The position numbers and the translations under genes were made by a program. This document shows, one piece after another, positions 7,665 to 15,941 of a DNA stretch of 64,000 bases. The stretch spans positions 50,627 through 114,626 of the forward strand of contig NZ_AOJN01000023.1 in the NCBI RefSeq assembly GCF_000337335.1, read 5' to 3'. Within the stretch, counting starts at the first letter, position 1; every line of letters starts with the position of its first letter. The notes beneath the pieces are model-generated. The model did no database searches. It saw only the letters and a program-made list of their open reading frames with translations, and had not been told where the DNA came from. Source of the stretch: Halorubrum distributum JCM 10118. GTDB lineage: Archaea; Halobacteriota; Halobacteria; Halobacteriales; Haloferacaceae.

Positions 7665-8291
7665 ATGGTCGAGAAAGACGCCGTCCGCCGCGGATACGAC
7701 CGGATCGCGGCGGCGTACGCCGCCGACCGCGTCGAGGACGGCACCGGGCGCGCGGTGCTCGCCGAGTTCCGCGAGTCGCTGCCGGCGGCCGCGCGCGTCC
7801 TCGACGCGGGCTGTGGACAGGGGACCCCTGTCCTCGCCGACCTGAGCGCGTCGGCGGCCGCGGTGGGGACCGACATCTCGCGGACGCAGTTGGATCTGGC
7901 TGCCGAGCGCGTCCCGAACGCGGCGCTCGCACAGGGGGACATCGCCGCCCTCCCGTTCCGCGACGGCGCCTTCGACGCGGTGACGGCGTTCCACTCGCTC
8001 ATCCACGTCCCGGCGGCGGAACACCAGTCCGTCGTCGACGAGTTCGCCCGCGTACTCGGAGCGGGCGGTCGGCTGCTCTGTTCGGAGGGCCCGGAGGAGT
8101 GGACCGGCGCGAACCCCGACTGGCTCGACACCGGCGTCGAGATGCAGTGGCACATCGCCGGCGCCGAAGCGACGCGGACGCAGCTCCGGAACGCCGGGTT
8201 CGTCATCGAGCGCGAGCGGACCGTCGGCGACTCGCTCGCCGAGGGCGACGACGCGCGCTGGACGTTCTTCGCGGCGCGGCTGGCCGAGTGA
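7665..8291 (+). CDS. class I SAM-dependent methyltransferase
   Basis: 208 residues, of which about 40-150 form a Rossmann methyltransferase core. Motif I is VLDAGCGQGTP, motif II ends in GTDISRTQLDLA, and ALAQGDIAALPF and FDAVTAFHSLIHVP follow; RVLGAGGRLLCSEGPEEW is the post-II loop. The layout is that of small-molecule or quinone-type methyltransferases (UbiE-like), but the acceptor cannot be named. It is cytoplasmic, and the chain is intact. The gene converges with the fatty-acid oxidation gene downstream. Confidence 0.85.
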   Translation: MVEKDAVRRGYDRIAAAYAADRVEDGTGRAVLAEFRESLPAAARVLDAGCGQGTPVLADLSASAAAVGTDISRTQLDLAAERVPNAALAQGDIAALPFRDGAFDAVTAFHSLIHVPAAEHQSVVDEFARVLGAGGRLLCSEGPEEWTGANPDWLDTGVEMQWHIAGAEATRTQLRNAGFVIERERTVGDSLAEGDDARWTFFAARLAE

Positions 8292-8313
8292 GCCGCCGCG
8301 GACCGCTATTCGT

Positions 8314-10335
8314 TCACTTCCCTTCGAACTCGGGCTCGCCGTCGCCCATGAACGCCGTGACCCCCTCCATGAGGTCGTCGGTGTTCATCACGTGGCCGAA
8401 GCCCATCGCCTCGACCTCCAGGCCGGCCTCGTTGTCCGTCCGCCCGGCGTGGATCGCGCGCTTCGTGTACTTCTGGGCGATCGGCGGGCCGCCGGCCAGC
8501 TGCTCGGCCAGCTCGCGGGCCCGCTCGTCGAGCTCGTCGTCGGGGACGACCTCGTTGACGAAGTCGTAGTCGGCCATCGTCTCGGCGTCGTAGCGGTCGG
8601 CGGTGAGGATGATCTCTTTCGCGCGCCCCTCGCCGACGATCCGGGCGAGGCGCTGCGTGCCGCCCCACCCCGGGAGCAGGCCGAGGTCGAGCTCGGGCTG
8701 GCCGAGCTCGGAGCGCTCCGAGGCGATCCGCATGTCCGCCGCGGTCGCGAGCTCCATCCCGCCGCCGAGGCAGTAGCCGTCGATGGCGGCGACCACGGGC
8801 TTGTCCGACTCCTCGAACTTGCCGAACGTCTGCTGTCCCTGTCGGGAGAGCTCGACGGCGTGGATCGGGTCGGCGCCGCCGGCGGCCATGCTCTGGACGT
8901 CTGCGCCCGCGGAGAAGGCGCGGTCGCCGGCGCCGGACAGGAGGATCGCCCGGACCTCGTCGTCGGCGTCGAGCCGGTCGATCGCCTCGGCGAGCTCGTC
9001 GAGCACCTCGCCGCTGATGGTGTTCATCCGGTGCGGGCGGTCGATCTCAACGTGGCCGACTCGGCCGTCGACCTCCACGTTCAGCACCTCGTAGTCGGGG
9101 CCGCCCTCGGCGTCGCTCGCGTCGCCCGCGGCGCCCCGGAACCCGCCGGATTCGGCGGCCTCACGGAGGTAGTCGGTCGCCTCGTAGCGCGCCTCGCCGG
9201 TCTCCTCGGCGAGCGCGTCGAGCGTCTCGACGAGCGTGTCGAGCCCCTCCTCGTCCGCGAGCTTGGCCGGGCCGTCGGGGAAGCCGGCGCCGAGCTTGAC
9301 GGCCTCGTCGATGTCGTCGGCGTCGGCCACGTCGTTGCCGATGAGGCCGGCCGTCTCGTTGGCCATCACCGCGAGCAGGCGGCGGCGGACGTCGGCGTCG
9401 ATCGCGTCGCTGGGTATCTGGGCGCCGTCGCCGTCCTCGTAGTCGTAGAAGCCCTTCCCGGTCTTCTTGCCGAGGTTTTCCGCCTCGACCTTCTCGCCGA
9501 GCAGGGGGCAAGGGCGGTAGGCGTCGCCGAGGACCTCGTGCATGTACTCCAACACGTGGTACCCCACGTCGACGCCGACCTGGTCGGCGAGCTCGAACGA
9601 GCCCATCGGCAGGCCCATGTCGAACTTCGTCGTGGAGTCGACCGCCTCCATCGTCGCGTCGCCGGACTCGACGATCCACGCCGCCTCGTTCATCAGCGGG
9701 ACGAGGATACGGTTGACGATGAAACCGGGGCTGTCCTTCCGGACGCGGACCGGGGTCTTCCCCATCGACTCCGCGAGCCCCTCGATCAGTTCGAGGGTGT
9801 CCTCGCTCGTGTGCTTCCCGGAGATGACCTCGACGAGGTCCATCCGCACCGGCGGGTTGAAGAAGTGCATGCCGCAGAAGCGCTCGGGCCGATCGGTGAC
9901 CTCGGAGAGCTCGGTGATCGAGAGGCTGGAGGTGTTGGTGACGAAGACGGCCTCGTCGGGGGCGTGCTCGACGACCTCGTCGTACACGTCCTTCTTGATC
10001 GCCATCTTCTCGGGGACGACCTCGACGACGACGTCGGCGCCGTCGAGCGCGTCCTCGAGGTCGACGAACGCCTCGACGCGGTCGAGCGCCGCGTCGGCCT
10101 CGTCGCCGCCGATCCGGTCCTTCTCGGCGAGCTTGCCGAGCGACCACTCGATCTGGTCGTATCCGTTCTGGACGAGTTCGTCGTTGATGTCGCGGAGCGA
10201 CACGTCGTAGCCGGCGAGCGCCGCCACTTCCGCGATGCCGTGCCCCATGTTTCCGGCACCGAGCACTGCCACGCGCTGAACGTCTTCGAGCTGCATACCC
10301 GAACGGTCGGAACCGTCATGGTTGAACGTTTTCAT
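8314..10335 (-). CDS. 3-hydroxyacyl-CoA dehydrogenase / enoyl-CoA hydratase fusion
   Basis: 673 residues. The N-terminal half is a 3-hydroxyacyl-CoA dehydrogenase: NAD loop VAVLGAGNMGHGIAE, then FVTNTSSLSITEL and GMHFFNPPVRMDLVEV. The C-terminal 260 residues are a crotonase domain with oxyanion-hole segments AFSAGADVQSM and GYCLGGGMELA. It would perform two successive steps of beta-oxidation (hydration and NAD-linked oxidation) or the reverse. The domain order, dehydrogenase first, is that of archaeal fusions and opposite to bacterial FadB. A TATA-like box at 10357-10370 on this strand fits the ATG at 10335. The usual family start, MQLEDVQRV at 10296, is an alternative. Confidence 0.93.
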   Translation of the reverse strand: MKTFNHDGSDRSGMQLEDVQRVAVLGAGNMGHGIAEVAALAGYDVSLRDINDELVQNGYDQIEWSLGKLAEKDRIGGDEADAALDRVEAFVDLEDALDGADVVVEVVPEKMAIKKDVYDEVVEHAPDEAVFVTNTSSLSITELSEVTDRPERFCGMHFFNPPVRMDLVEVISGKHTSEDTLELIEGLAESMGKTPVRVRKDSPGFIVNRILVPLMNEAAWIVESGDATMEAVDSTTKFDMGLPMGSFELADQVGVDVGYHVLEYMHEVLGDAYRPCPLLGEKVEAENLGKKTGKGFYDYEDGDGAQIPSDAIDADVRRRLLAVMANETAGLIGNDVADADDIDEAVKLGAGFPDGPAKLADEEGLDTLVETLDALAEETGEARYEATDYLREAAESGGFRGAAGDASDAEGGPDYEVLNVEVDGRVGHVEIDRPHRMNTISGEVLDELAEAIDRLDADDEVRAILLSGAGDRAFSAGADVQSMAAGGADPIHAVELSRQGQQTFGKFEESDKPVVAAIDGYCLGGGMELATAADMRIASERSELGQPELDLGLLPGWGGTQRLARIVGEGRAKEIILTADRYDAETMADYDFVNEVVPDDELDERARELAEQLAGGPPIAQKYTKRAIHAGRTDNEAGLEVEAMGFGHVMNTDDLMEGVTAFMGDGEPEFEGK

Positions 10336-10445
10336 CTTCCAAACGCGAAACGTACTGTAAGTTTATTAGGGCAGGCTACGCCGGATCGCCCCGCGCCGGG
10401 GAACGGAACCGAACGTACTCGTGCGTGCGGTCCCGTCTCCCGGAC

Positions 10446-11042
10446 ATGGACGACGACGTCGCGGCGACGCTGCGCGAGGACCCCACGATGGCGGCGCTGG
10501 TCGACCGACACGGCCCGCTCGACGTCGCGCCCGCGGACGACGAGTTCGGTCGGCTCTGTACCTCGATCGTGAACCAGCAGCTCTCGACCGCCTCTGCGAA
10601 CGCGATCCGCGAGCGGTTCCTGGACGTGCTGGGCGGCGACCCGACCCCCGACCGCGTCCTCGCTGCCGAGGAAGATGCGTTGCGCGAGGCCGGGCTCAGC
10701 GGTACGAAGGTCGAGTACCTGCGCAACGTCGCGACCGCGTTCCGCGACGACGAGCGCGACTTCACCCGGGAAGGGCTGGCCGGCGTGAGCGACGAGGCCG
10801 TCGCCGACCGCCTGACTGAGATTCGTGGGGTGGGCGAGTGGACCGCGCGGATGTTCTTGATCTTCGCGCTCGGCCGCGAGGACGTGCTCCCGCTCGGCGA
10901 CCTCGCGGTCCGGAAGGGGATCGAACAGGTGTACCACAGCGGCGAAAAGCTGTCGCGCGCGGAGATGCGCGAGATCGGCGAGGCGTGGCGCCCCTACCGG
11001 AGCTACGGCACGCGGTACATCTGGGCCGAATACGAGTCGTAA
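10446..11042 (+). CDS. DNA-3-methyladenine glycosylase, AlkA-like (HhH-GPD)
   Basis: 198 residues. It removes alkylated bases from DNA, starting base excision repair. The helix-hairpin-helix motif reads LTEIRGVGEWTARMFLIF, and the catalytic aspartate is D152 in LPLGDLAVRKG. The upstream CTSIVNQQLSTASANAI matches the substrate-pocket helix of AlkA-type enzymes. The protein lacks the extra N-terminal domain of bacterial AlkA, as archaeal short forms do. I chose the ATG at 10446 (MDDDVAATL) over one seven codons earlier because it matches the family start. Confidence 0.9.
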   Translation: MDDDVAATLREDPTMAALVDRHGPLDVAPADDEFGRLCTSIVNQQLSTASANAIRERFLDVLGGDPTPDRVLAAEEDALREAGLSGTKVEYLRNVATAFRDDERDFTREGLAGVSDEAVADRLTEIRGVGEWTARMFLIFALGREDVLPLGDLAVRKGIEQVYHSGEKLSRAEMREIGEAWRPYRSYGTRYIWAEYES

Positions 11043-11196
11043 TCGGTTGGGTATGGATCGCTCGTGAGCGTTGTCCGAGTGCCAGTCGTTCGGCCGGGCG
11101 ACGGTGAATCTTATAAAGGGCCGATCGTCGCGACTACCACCGAAGCCTCAGCCGCTCGGCGATGCGTGGCTGGCCACCGATCGGCGGCGAACACTT
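11043..11196 (-). repeat. satellite units next to structured element A
   Basis: Part of the 428-base intergenic stretch 11043-11470, which has no gene. Read on the minus strand after element A, two degenerate units begin GCGGCTGGGGCTTTGG and GCGGCTGAGGCTTCGG, and the second ends near CCTTTATAAGA (about 11110-11120). They match the units of the tandem array at 26908-27183. The first 60 bases after the glycosylase stop show nothing recognisable. Confidence 0.5.
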
Positions 11197-11443
11197 CCAA
11201 AGCCCCAGCCGCGAGGCGGACGTACGCTCGTTGCGGTCCTCAGTCGCTCGCGTCGCTCGCTCCTTGCGGTCCTTACGTCGCCTACGCCAGCCTCGCGGCT
11301 GCCCCTTTGAGTCCCGCCCGACCGCGACCGCACCTCACGCCTCCCCAGCCTCGTCGGCCTCCCTTCGGTCGGCCGACTCCCTCGCGCGGTGCCGTTCGCG
11401 GCCGCCTCCGGCGGCCGCTCACGGGCACGCGCCACCGCAACTG
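11197..11443 (-). repeat. dispersed structured element, copy A
   Basis: One of four related elements. Arms CAGCCGCGAGGC (11206-11217) and GCCTCGCGGCTG (11290-11301) form a perfect stem. A second hairpin pairs GTCGGCC (11353-11359) with GGCCGAC (11371-11377). A third has inner arms GCGGCCGCC/GGCGGCCGC (11398-11418) inside a longer GC stem. The conserved unpaired blocks are CCTCACGCCTCCCCAGCCTCG and CCCCTTTGAGTCCCGCC as read on the plus strand. The orientation is assigned from the other copies. This copy has no TATA-like sequence at its outer end, unlike B, C and D. Confidence 0.75.
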
Positions 11444-11470
11444 ATCCCGTCTCGTCGACCGCGTCTCCGT

Positions 11471-12826
11471 CTACTCCTCTTCTTCGAGGATCTCGCCCGC
11501 CTCGTCGCGCTCCGTTTCGTCGGTGTCGGCACGTCGGCGCACGTCGACCCGGTAGTCGGTGAGGATGTCGCGGCCGAGGAGCAGGGGGTACTCCATGTGC
11601 CCGCGGTCCTCGACGCTCGCGGTGACGGTGTGCTGGTTGCCCCCGATACCGATGACGAGGTCGACCACGGGGCGGGCCTTCCCGCCCTTCATGCTGCCCG
11701 ACTTGACGCGCGTCATGCTCTTGATCGGGCCGGCGCCGATCTCGGCGGCCAGCTGGGTGTCGATACTCGTCCGGGTCGCGCCCGTGTCCGACTTCGCGAG
11801 CGCCTGCGTCGAGCCGGAGGTGCCGGTGACGACGACCTCCTCGATGTAGCCGATGTCTGGCTGCTCGGTCGAGCTCGGCTTCGGCGCGGGCGCACAGGAG
11901 GGCCGCGAGTCGTCGAGACTGGCGGCGACGCGCTCGACCGCCTCGTCGTCCACCTCGCCGCCGACCGTCTCGATCGCGAGCTTCGCGATGTGCGGGGCGG
12001 GGCTCGTGCCGGTCGCCTCGAAGAGGCCCTTGAAGCCGGCGGTCGGGTTCACCTCGAGGACGTACCAGCCGTCGTACCCCTCGACGAGGTCGACGCCGGC
12101 GTAGTCGAGCCCCATCACCTCGGCCGCGTAGAGGGCGGTGTCGGCGGCCTCCTGGGGCATGTCGTCGGTCGCGTCCTCGACCGCGCCGCCGAGCGCGACG
12201 TTGGTGCGCCAGTCGCCCTCGGGCGCGTAGCGGTACATCGAGCCGACGATCTCGTCGCCGACGACGTACACCCGCAGGTCGCGGTGCTTCTCGTCGTCGC
12301 GGTCGATCAGCTGCTGGAGGAACGCCTGCCGGTTCCCCACCTTCGGGTTCACGCGCTCGGTCAGGTCGACCTTCCACGTCCCGCCGCCGTGGGTCCCGAT
12401 CGCGGTCTTGTACACGCCCACGTCGCCGAACCGCTCGCGGCCCTCGTTGAGGCGGTCGTTCGAGAGCGCGAGCAGCGCGTCGGGCACGCGGATGTTCCAG
12501 TCGGCGAGCGTCGCGGCCGTCGCGAACTTGTGGATCGACGCGAGCACCGCGTCCGGCTCGTTCAGCATCGGTCGGATGCGCTCGAACGTCGTCGCCAGCC
12601 CCAGCAGCTCCGCGGGCTGGTCGGTGTTCGAGAGGAGGAGCCGGTTCGCGATCACGTCGACCGCGGGCTCGACGGAGACGTCGCCGTCCTCGACGCTGAC
12701 CGCCGCGTTCTCCTCGCGGAGCCACACGGGCTCGTGGCCGAGGTCCTCGACCGCGTTGCAGATCGCCTTCGTCTCCTTGCTGTTGTGCAGCGACAACACT
12801 CCCACCCGAACGGAGTCCGAACTCAT
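11471..12826 (-). CDS. RimK-type ATP-grasp ligase fused to a retropepsin-like protease domain
   Basis: 451 residues. The N-terminal 300 residues form an ATP-grasp ligase of the RimK family: HKFATAATLADWNIRVPD, GTHGGGTWKVD, and the metal-binding LEVNPTAGFKG. RimK enzymes add glutamate or similar residues to a protein or small molecule. The C-terminal 110 residues form a retropepsin-like domain of the RimB or ATP-dependent zinc protease type, with active-site loop SDTGATRTSI and a closing LLLGRDIL. It runs divergently from an AstE-like deacylase. CTTTTAGGA on the minus strand near 12850-12857 supports a leaderless start at 12826, preferred over a much longer reading frame that would cover the neighbour. 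Confidence 0.88.
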   Translation of the reverse strand: MSSDSVRVGVLSLHNSKETKAICNAVEDLGHEPVWLREENAAVSVEDGDVSVEPAVDVIANRLLLSNTDQPAELLGLATTFERIRPMLNEPDAVLASIHKFATAATLADWNIRVPDALLALSNDRLNEGRERFGDVGVYKTAIGTHGGGTWKVDLTERVNPKVGNRQAFLQQLIDRDDEKHRDLRVYVVGDEIVGSMYRYAPEGDWRTNVALGGAVEDATDDMPQEAADTALYAAEVMGLDYAGVDLVEGYDGWYVLEVNPTAGFKGLFEATGTSPAPHIAKLAIETVGGEVDDEAVERVAASLDDSRPSCAPAPKPSSTEQPDIGYIEEVVVTGTSGSTQALAKSDTGATRTSIDTQLAAEIGAGPIKSMTRVKSGSMKGGKARPVVDLVIGIGGNQHTVTASVEDRGHMEYPLLLGRDILTDYRVDVRRRADTDETERDEAGEILEEEE

Positions 12827-12849
12827 ACCTGCTCCTGCGCGGGCCGTCC

Positions 12850-12910
12850 TAAAAGACGCGCCGATCGGTTCGGCGGTCGCCCCCCGAATCTCCGGGCCGC
12901 CATATATATA
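12850..12910. promoter_or_regulatory. divergent promoter region
   Basis: CATATATATA (12901-12910) lies about 30 bases before the ATG at 12935 on the plus strand. CTAAAAG (12850-12856), read as CTTTTAG on the minus strand, lies about 27 bases before the ATG at 12826. The two genes therefore share this 108-base gap, and both should be nearly leaderless. Confidence 0.7.
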
Positions 12911-12934
12911 CCCGGCCCCGCGCTCCGCTTTGGC

Positions 12935-13978
12935 ATGAGCGACGACCGGGCGTTCACGTACAACGGCGGGGCGGTGCCGCCCGGCGAGACGCAGAACATC
13001 CGCTACGGGATCAGCGAGACGTACCTCGGCGACCCGGTGCGGATCCCGGTCACCATCGTCAACGGCGAGCGCGACGGGCCGACCGCGTTCCTCACCGCGG
13101 CCGCCCACGGCGACGAGCTGAACGGGATCGAGGTCGTCCGCGAGGTCGCCCACGAGTGGGACCTCTCGCGGCTGGCCGGCACCCTCGTCTGTCTCCCAGT
13201 CCTCAACGTCCCCGGCTTCCTCGCGCAACAGCGGTACCTCCCGGTGTACGACCGCGACCTGAACCGGTCGTTCCCCGGGAAACCGGGGTCGACCAGTTCG
13301 AAGCGGATGGCCCATCAGATCTACGAGAACTTCATCGCGCCGTGCGACTTCGGGCTCGACTTCCACACCTCCACCCGCGGCCGGACGAACATGCTTCACG
13401 TCCGCGCGGACATGACCGACGAGGCGGTCCACCGGCTCGCGATGGCGTTCGGCTCGAAGGTGATAATCGACAGCGACGGCCCGGGCGGCACCCTCCGCGG
13501 CGAGGCGACCGACGACGGCATCCCGACGATCACGATCGAGATGGGGGAGGCCCACCGGTTCCAGCGCCCGCTGATCGACGACGCGCTCGCGGGCGTCCGC
13601 TCCGTCTTCGCGGAGTACGGCCTGCTGGAGACCGACACGGTGCGCTGGCCCGGCTGGCGCACGATCGTCGCCGGCGCGGGCGAGAAGACGTGGCTGCGCG
13701 CCGACTCCGGCGGCATCGTCGACACCCACTTCGAGAGCGGGTCGCTCGTCCGCGAGGGCGACCGCATCGCGACGATCACCAACCCGTTCAAGGAGGACGC
13801 GGTCGGCATCGAGGCCCCCTTCACCGGCCTCCTCATCGGCCTGTTGGAGAACCCGGTCGTCTACCCCGGCAACCCCCTCTGTCACCTCGTCGAGGTCGGC
13901 GAGTCGACCCGCCGGGCGATCGAGGCCGGCGACGCGCCGAAGCCCGTGGGGCAGCCGGCGTCGACGTCGCGGCAGTGA
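12935..13978 (+). CDS. succinylglutamate desuccinylase/aspartoacylase family protein
   Basis: 347 residues. Zinc ligands of the M14-like carboxypeptidase fold are visible: H58 and E61 in AAAHGDELNG, and a later histidine in GLDFHTSTRGR. A catalytic glutamate is likely in ITIEMGEAHRF. The C-terminal 90 residues are a biotinyl/lipoyl-like beta domain (GAGEKTWLRADSGGIVDTH...) typical of this branch. Members cleave amide bonds to glutamate- or aspartate-like groups. Its head-to-head position with a RimK-protease fusion suggests that it removes or processes what the ligase adds. That link is inference. The substrate is unknown. Confidence 0.88.
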   Translation: MSDDRAFTYNGGAVPPGETQNIRYGISETYLGDPVRIPVTIVNGERDGPTAFLTAAAHGDELNGIEVVREVAHEWDLSRLAGTLVCLPVLNVPGFLAQQRYLPVYDRDLNRSFPGKPGSTSSKRMAHQIYENFIAPCDFGLDFHTSTRGRTNMLHVRADMTDEAVHRLAMAFGSKVIIDSDGPGGTLRGEATDDGIPTITIEMGEAHRFQRPLIDDALAGVRSVFAEYGLLETDTVRWPGWRTIVAGAGEKTWLRADSGGIVDTHFESGSLVREGDRIATITNPFKEDAVGIEAPFTGLLIGLLENPVVYPGNPLCHLVEVGESTRRAIEAGDAPKPVGQPASTSRQ

Positions 13979-13986
13979 GGCCGCGG

Positions 13987-14027
13987 TGCGGCGGGTCGCC
14001 GTCGCGATGCGGCGGGTCGCCGTCGCG
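13987..14027 (+). repeat. 21-base tandem duplication
   Basis: TGCGGCGGGTCGCCGTCGCG is present twice in direct tandem (13987-14007 and 14008-14027) between two converging genes. No function is evident. Confidence 0.8.
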
Positions 14028-14042
14028 CCGAAATCGGCACCG

Positions 14043-14570
14043 TCACTCCTCTCCGGCGAGCCGCTCCCGGAGCCCGACCGCGGCGCCGGCGACGACCGCG
14101 AGGAAGCCGACGAGGAACGCGACCGGCTGGAGGAAGACCCGCTGCGCGACGACGGCGCCCGGCTCGCGCTCGACGGTCCGGGTCCAGAACTCGTAGCGCT
14201 CGCCGTCGCGCTCGACGATCAGCAGCCCGTCCCCGAGCGTCGGCTCCGTCGGGTACGACAGCGAGTCGACGCGCTCGTCCGGGTCCTCGACGCCGAACCC
14301 GCCCTCCGGCGCGTCGCGGGCCCGGTCGAACGCCTCTCGGACTTCGGGCGCGAGGTCGGCGTACGCGACGACCGCGTCCGAGGCGTTGGAGCCGTTCGCG
14401 GTGCCGGTCGCCGGCGACCCGATGCCGGCGACCGACCCCTCGCCCACCGGCTGAACCGTGTGCGTGTAGGCGGGGTTCGGCTCGCCGACCGAGACGGGGA
14501 GGAACAGGGGGTTCGCCATCAGGAGGACGCCGAGCGCGACGAGCCCGGCGGCCGCGAGCGGGGTGCGCAT
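14043..14570 (-). CDS. membrane-anchored hypothetical protein
   Basis: 175 residues. An N-terminal membrane segment (about 4-24, LAAAGLVALGVLLMANPLF) may be a signal anchor, and a second lies near 148-165 (FLQPVAFLVGFLAVVAGAA). Between them is an acidic, probably extracellular domain of about 115 residues holding AYADLAPEVREAFDRA and DGLLIVERDGERYEFWTRTV, a pattern common in small haloarchaeal surface proteins of unknown function. It converges with the AstE-like gene. No named family is assigned. Confidence 0.78.
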   Translation of the reverse strand: MRTPLAAAGLVALGVLLMANPLFLPVSVGEPNPAYTHTVQPVGEGSVAGIGSPATGTANGSNASDAVVAYADLAPEVREAFDRARDAPEGGFGVEDPDERVDSLSYPTEPTLGDGLLIVERDGERYEFWTRTVEREPGAVVAQRVFLQPVAFLVGFLAVVAGAAVGLRERLAGEE

Positions 14571-14629
14571 GGCTCGGGGTTTGGCGGGCCGGGAGTTGAG
14601 CCTTTCCGACCTTACTCGGGTTTATAATC

Positions 14630-14745
14630 TGTGTCAGCCGTCTCGGCAGATCGTTTATAAGTGGACAGCGGCTCTGCTATGAACTTCTTAAAAGCCCTCA
14701 CTGCTCAGTTATGAGCCGCTACTGACGGAGCGATGGCGGACACCG
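14630..14745 (-). other. satellite-like sequence next to structured element B
   Basis: This lies in the gene-free stretch 14571-15092 (522 bases). On the minus strand, element B is followed by CGGTGTCCGCCATCGCTCC, then by ACTTATAAACGA and GATTATAAAC. These resemble the degenerate TATA-bearing units after element C. Two small inverted repeats, AGCGGCTC/GAGCCGCT (in part), are present. No gene is seen. Confidence 0.35.
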
Positions 14746-15017
14746 CCAAAGCCCCAGCCACGAGGGCGGCGCACGCTTGCTGCGCGCCTCGGTCGCTCAC
14801 TTCGTTCGCTCCCTGCGGTGCTTGCGTCGCCTGCGCCGCCCTCGTGACTGCCCCTTTGAGTCCCGCCCCATACCGCACGGCAACCGCACCTCACACCTCC
14901 CCAGCCTCGTCAGTCGGCCTCCGCTGCGCTCCGGCCGACTGACTCCCTCGCACGCGCTCCTCGTGGCCGCCGACGGCGGCCACTCGGAGGCGCGCGCCAC
15001 CGCAGTTCGTTTATAAA
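14746..15017 (-). repeat. dispersed structured element, copy B
   Basis: The long stem uses CAGCCACGAGGGCGGCGC (14755-14772) against GCGCCGCCCTCGTGACTG (14833-14850). The only non-canonical position is a U.G pair when read on the minus strand, but A-C on the plus strand. The second hairpin is GTCAGTCGGCC/GGCCGACTGAC (about 14909-14943), and the third has inner arms GTGGCCGCC/GGCGGCCAC. TTTATAAA (15010-15017) lies just outside, placed so that minus-strand transcription would begin at the base of the third hairpin. Confidence 0.8.
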
Positions 15018-15092
15018 CAATCGTCGCCGTCGCTCCTGGTCATTTAAATACTGTATCGCGTCCGGCGGTGGCGCACGTACCCCCGCTGTCCC

Positions 15093-15863
15093 CTACCGCC
15101 CGATCGTCCCCTGCCGCGTCACGGGCGCGTCCGGGTCGACGAGGAAGGCGACGACGGTCGCGCCCTCGTCGCCCGCGGTCACGGTCGGCGGGGCGCCGTC
15201 GCCGGTCCACAGTGCGCTCTCCGTCTCGGCGAGGTCGGCGCCGTCGACCGCGGCGGTCCCCTCGAACACGTACATGTAGGCGTCGCGACCCTCGATCTCG
15301 GGGAGCGTCGCGCCCGCGTCCGCGTCGAGGCGGACGTCGTAGCAGTCCACCGCGTTGCGCACGGTGAACGGGTGGTCTGCGCCCGCAGGGGCGAACACGC
15401 GACGCCACTCGTTCGGCTCGGGCTCGGGCAGCGGGCCGTGCTGGATCCCGGGCTCCAACCCGATCTCCTGTGGGCGGACGAAGATCTGGAGCATCCGAAG
15501 CGGCGGGTCGTCCGCCAGCGTCTCCTCGGCGTGCCAGAACCCGGACCCGGCGTTCATCACGAGGAGGTGTTCCGAGTCGGTGACGAGCTCGTTGCCCTCG
15601 CGGTCGTCGTGGCGCATCACGCCCGCGGGCACCCACGAGACGATCTCCTCGTCGCGGTGCTGGTGCATCCGGATCAGCGTGCCGGGATCCATGAACGACT
15701 CGACGACCGTCGAGAGCGGGCCGTACCCGTGGTCGTCGTGGTCCGGGAGGTTCCGCCCGGGGAAGTTGAACCGCGTGCGGAACTTCCCCTGATCTTGAAA
15801 GACCTCGGAGCGGGGCGCCGGGTGGAGGCCGCGGTCGGCGGCGGTGGTGGAGTCCATTACCAA
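15093..15863 (-). CDS. pirin family protein
   Basis: 256 residues, a two-cupin protein. The N-terminal cupin carries the metal ligands of pirins: MHQHRDEEIVSWVPAG supplies two histidines, and the later NAGSGFWHAE supplies a histidine and a glutamate. Pirins are iron proteins linked to quercetin oxidation or redox-dependent regulation; the role here is unknown. It may start at 15863 (MVM...) or 15857 (MDS...). An inverted repeat covers both starts. A TATA-like TTTTGAC on the minus strand, near 15882-15888, puts the transcript start at the ATG. Confidence 0.88.
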   Translation of the reverse strand: MVMDSTTAADRGLHPAPRSEVFQDQGKFRTRFNFPGRNLPDHDDHGYGPLSTVVESFMDPGTLIRMHQHRDEEIVSWVPAGVMRHDDREGNELVTDSEHLLVMNAGSGFWHAEETLADDPPLRMLQIFVRPQEIGLEPGIQHGPLPEPEPNEWRRVFAPAGADHPFTVRNAVDCYDVRLDADAGATLPEIEGRDAYMYVFEGTAAVDGADLAETESALWTGDGAPPTVTAGDEGATVVAFLVDPDAPVTRQGTIGR

Positions 15864-15870
15864 ATGGTAA
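15857..15870. promoter_or_regulatory. operator-like inverted repeat over the pirin start
   Basis: TTACCA and TGGTAA face each other with a two-base spacer, covering the predicted transcript start and the first codons of the pirin gene. A repressor bound here would block initiation. The binding protein is not known. Confidence 0.45.
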
Positions 15871-15941
15871 AATCTCCGCGGTCAAAAGCCGTCCGGTGGG
15901 GGCGACGCGCTCTTTTGTCCCGCGCCCCGCGTTCCGATATC

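Noticed and set aside
8392-10572. 726-codon open frame opposite the beta-oxidation fusion
   Set aside because: Shadow frame; composition is that of reversed codons, and no domain is seen.
10446-11042. Endonuclease III
   Set aside because: There is no iron-sulfur cysteine cluster at the C-terminus, and the motifs fit AlkA-like alkylbase glycosylases.
12827-13885. N-terminal extension of the RimK fusion by about 350 codons
   Set aside because: The extension is antisense to the AstE-like gene, and the start at 12826 has its own promoter box and gives the family-typical start.
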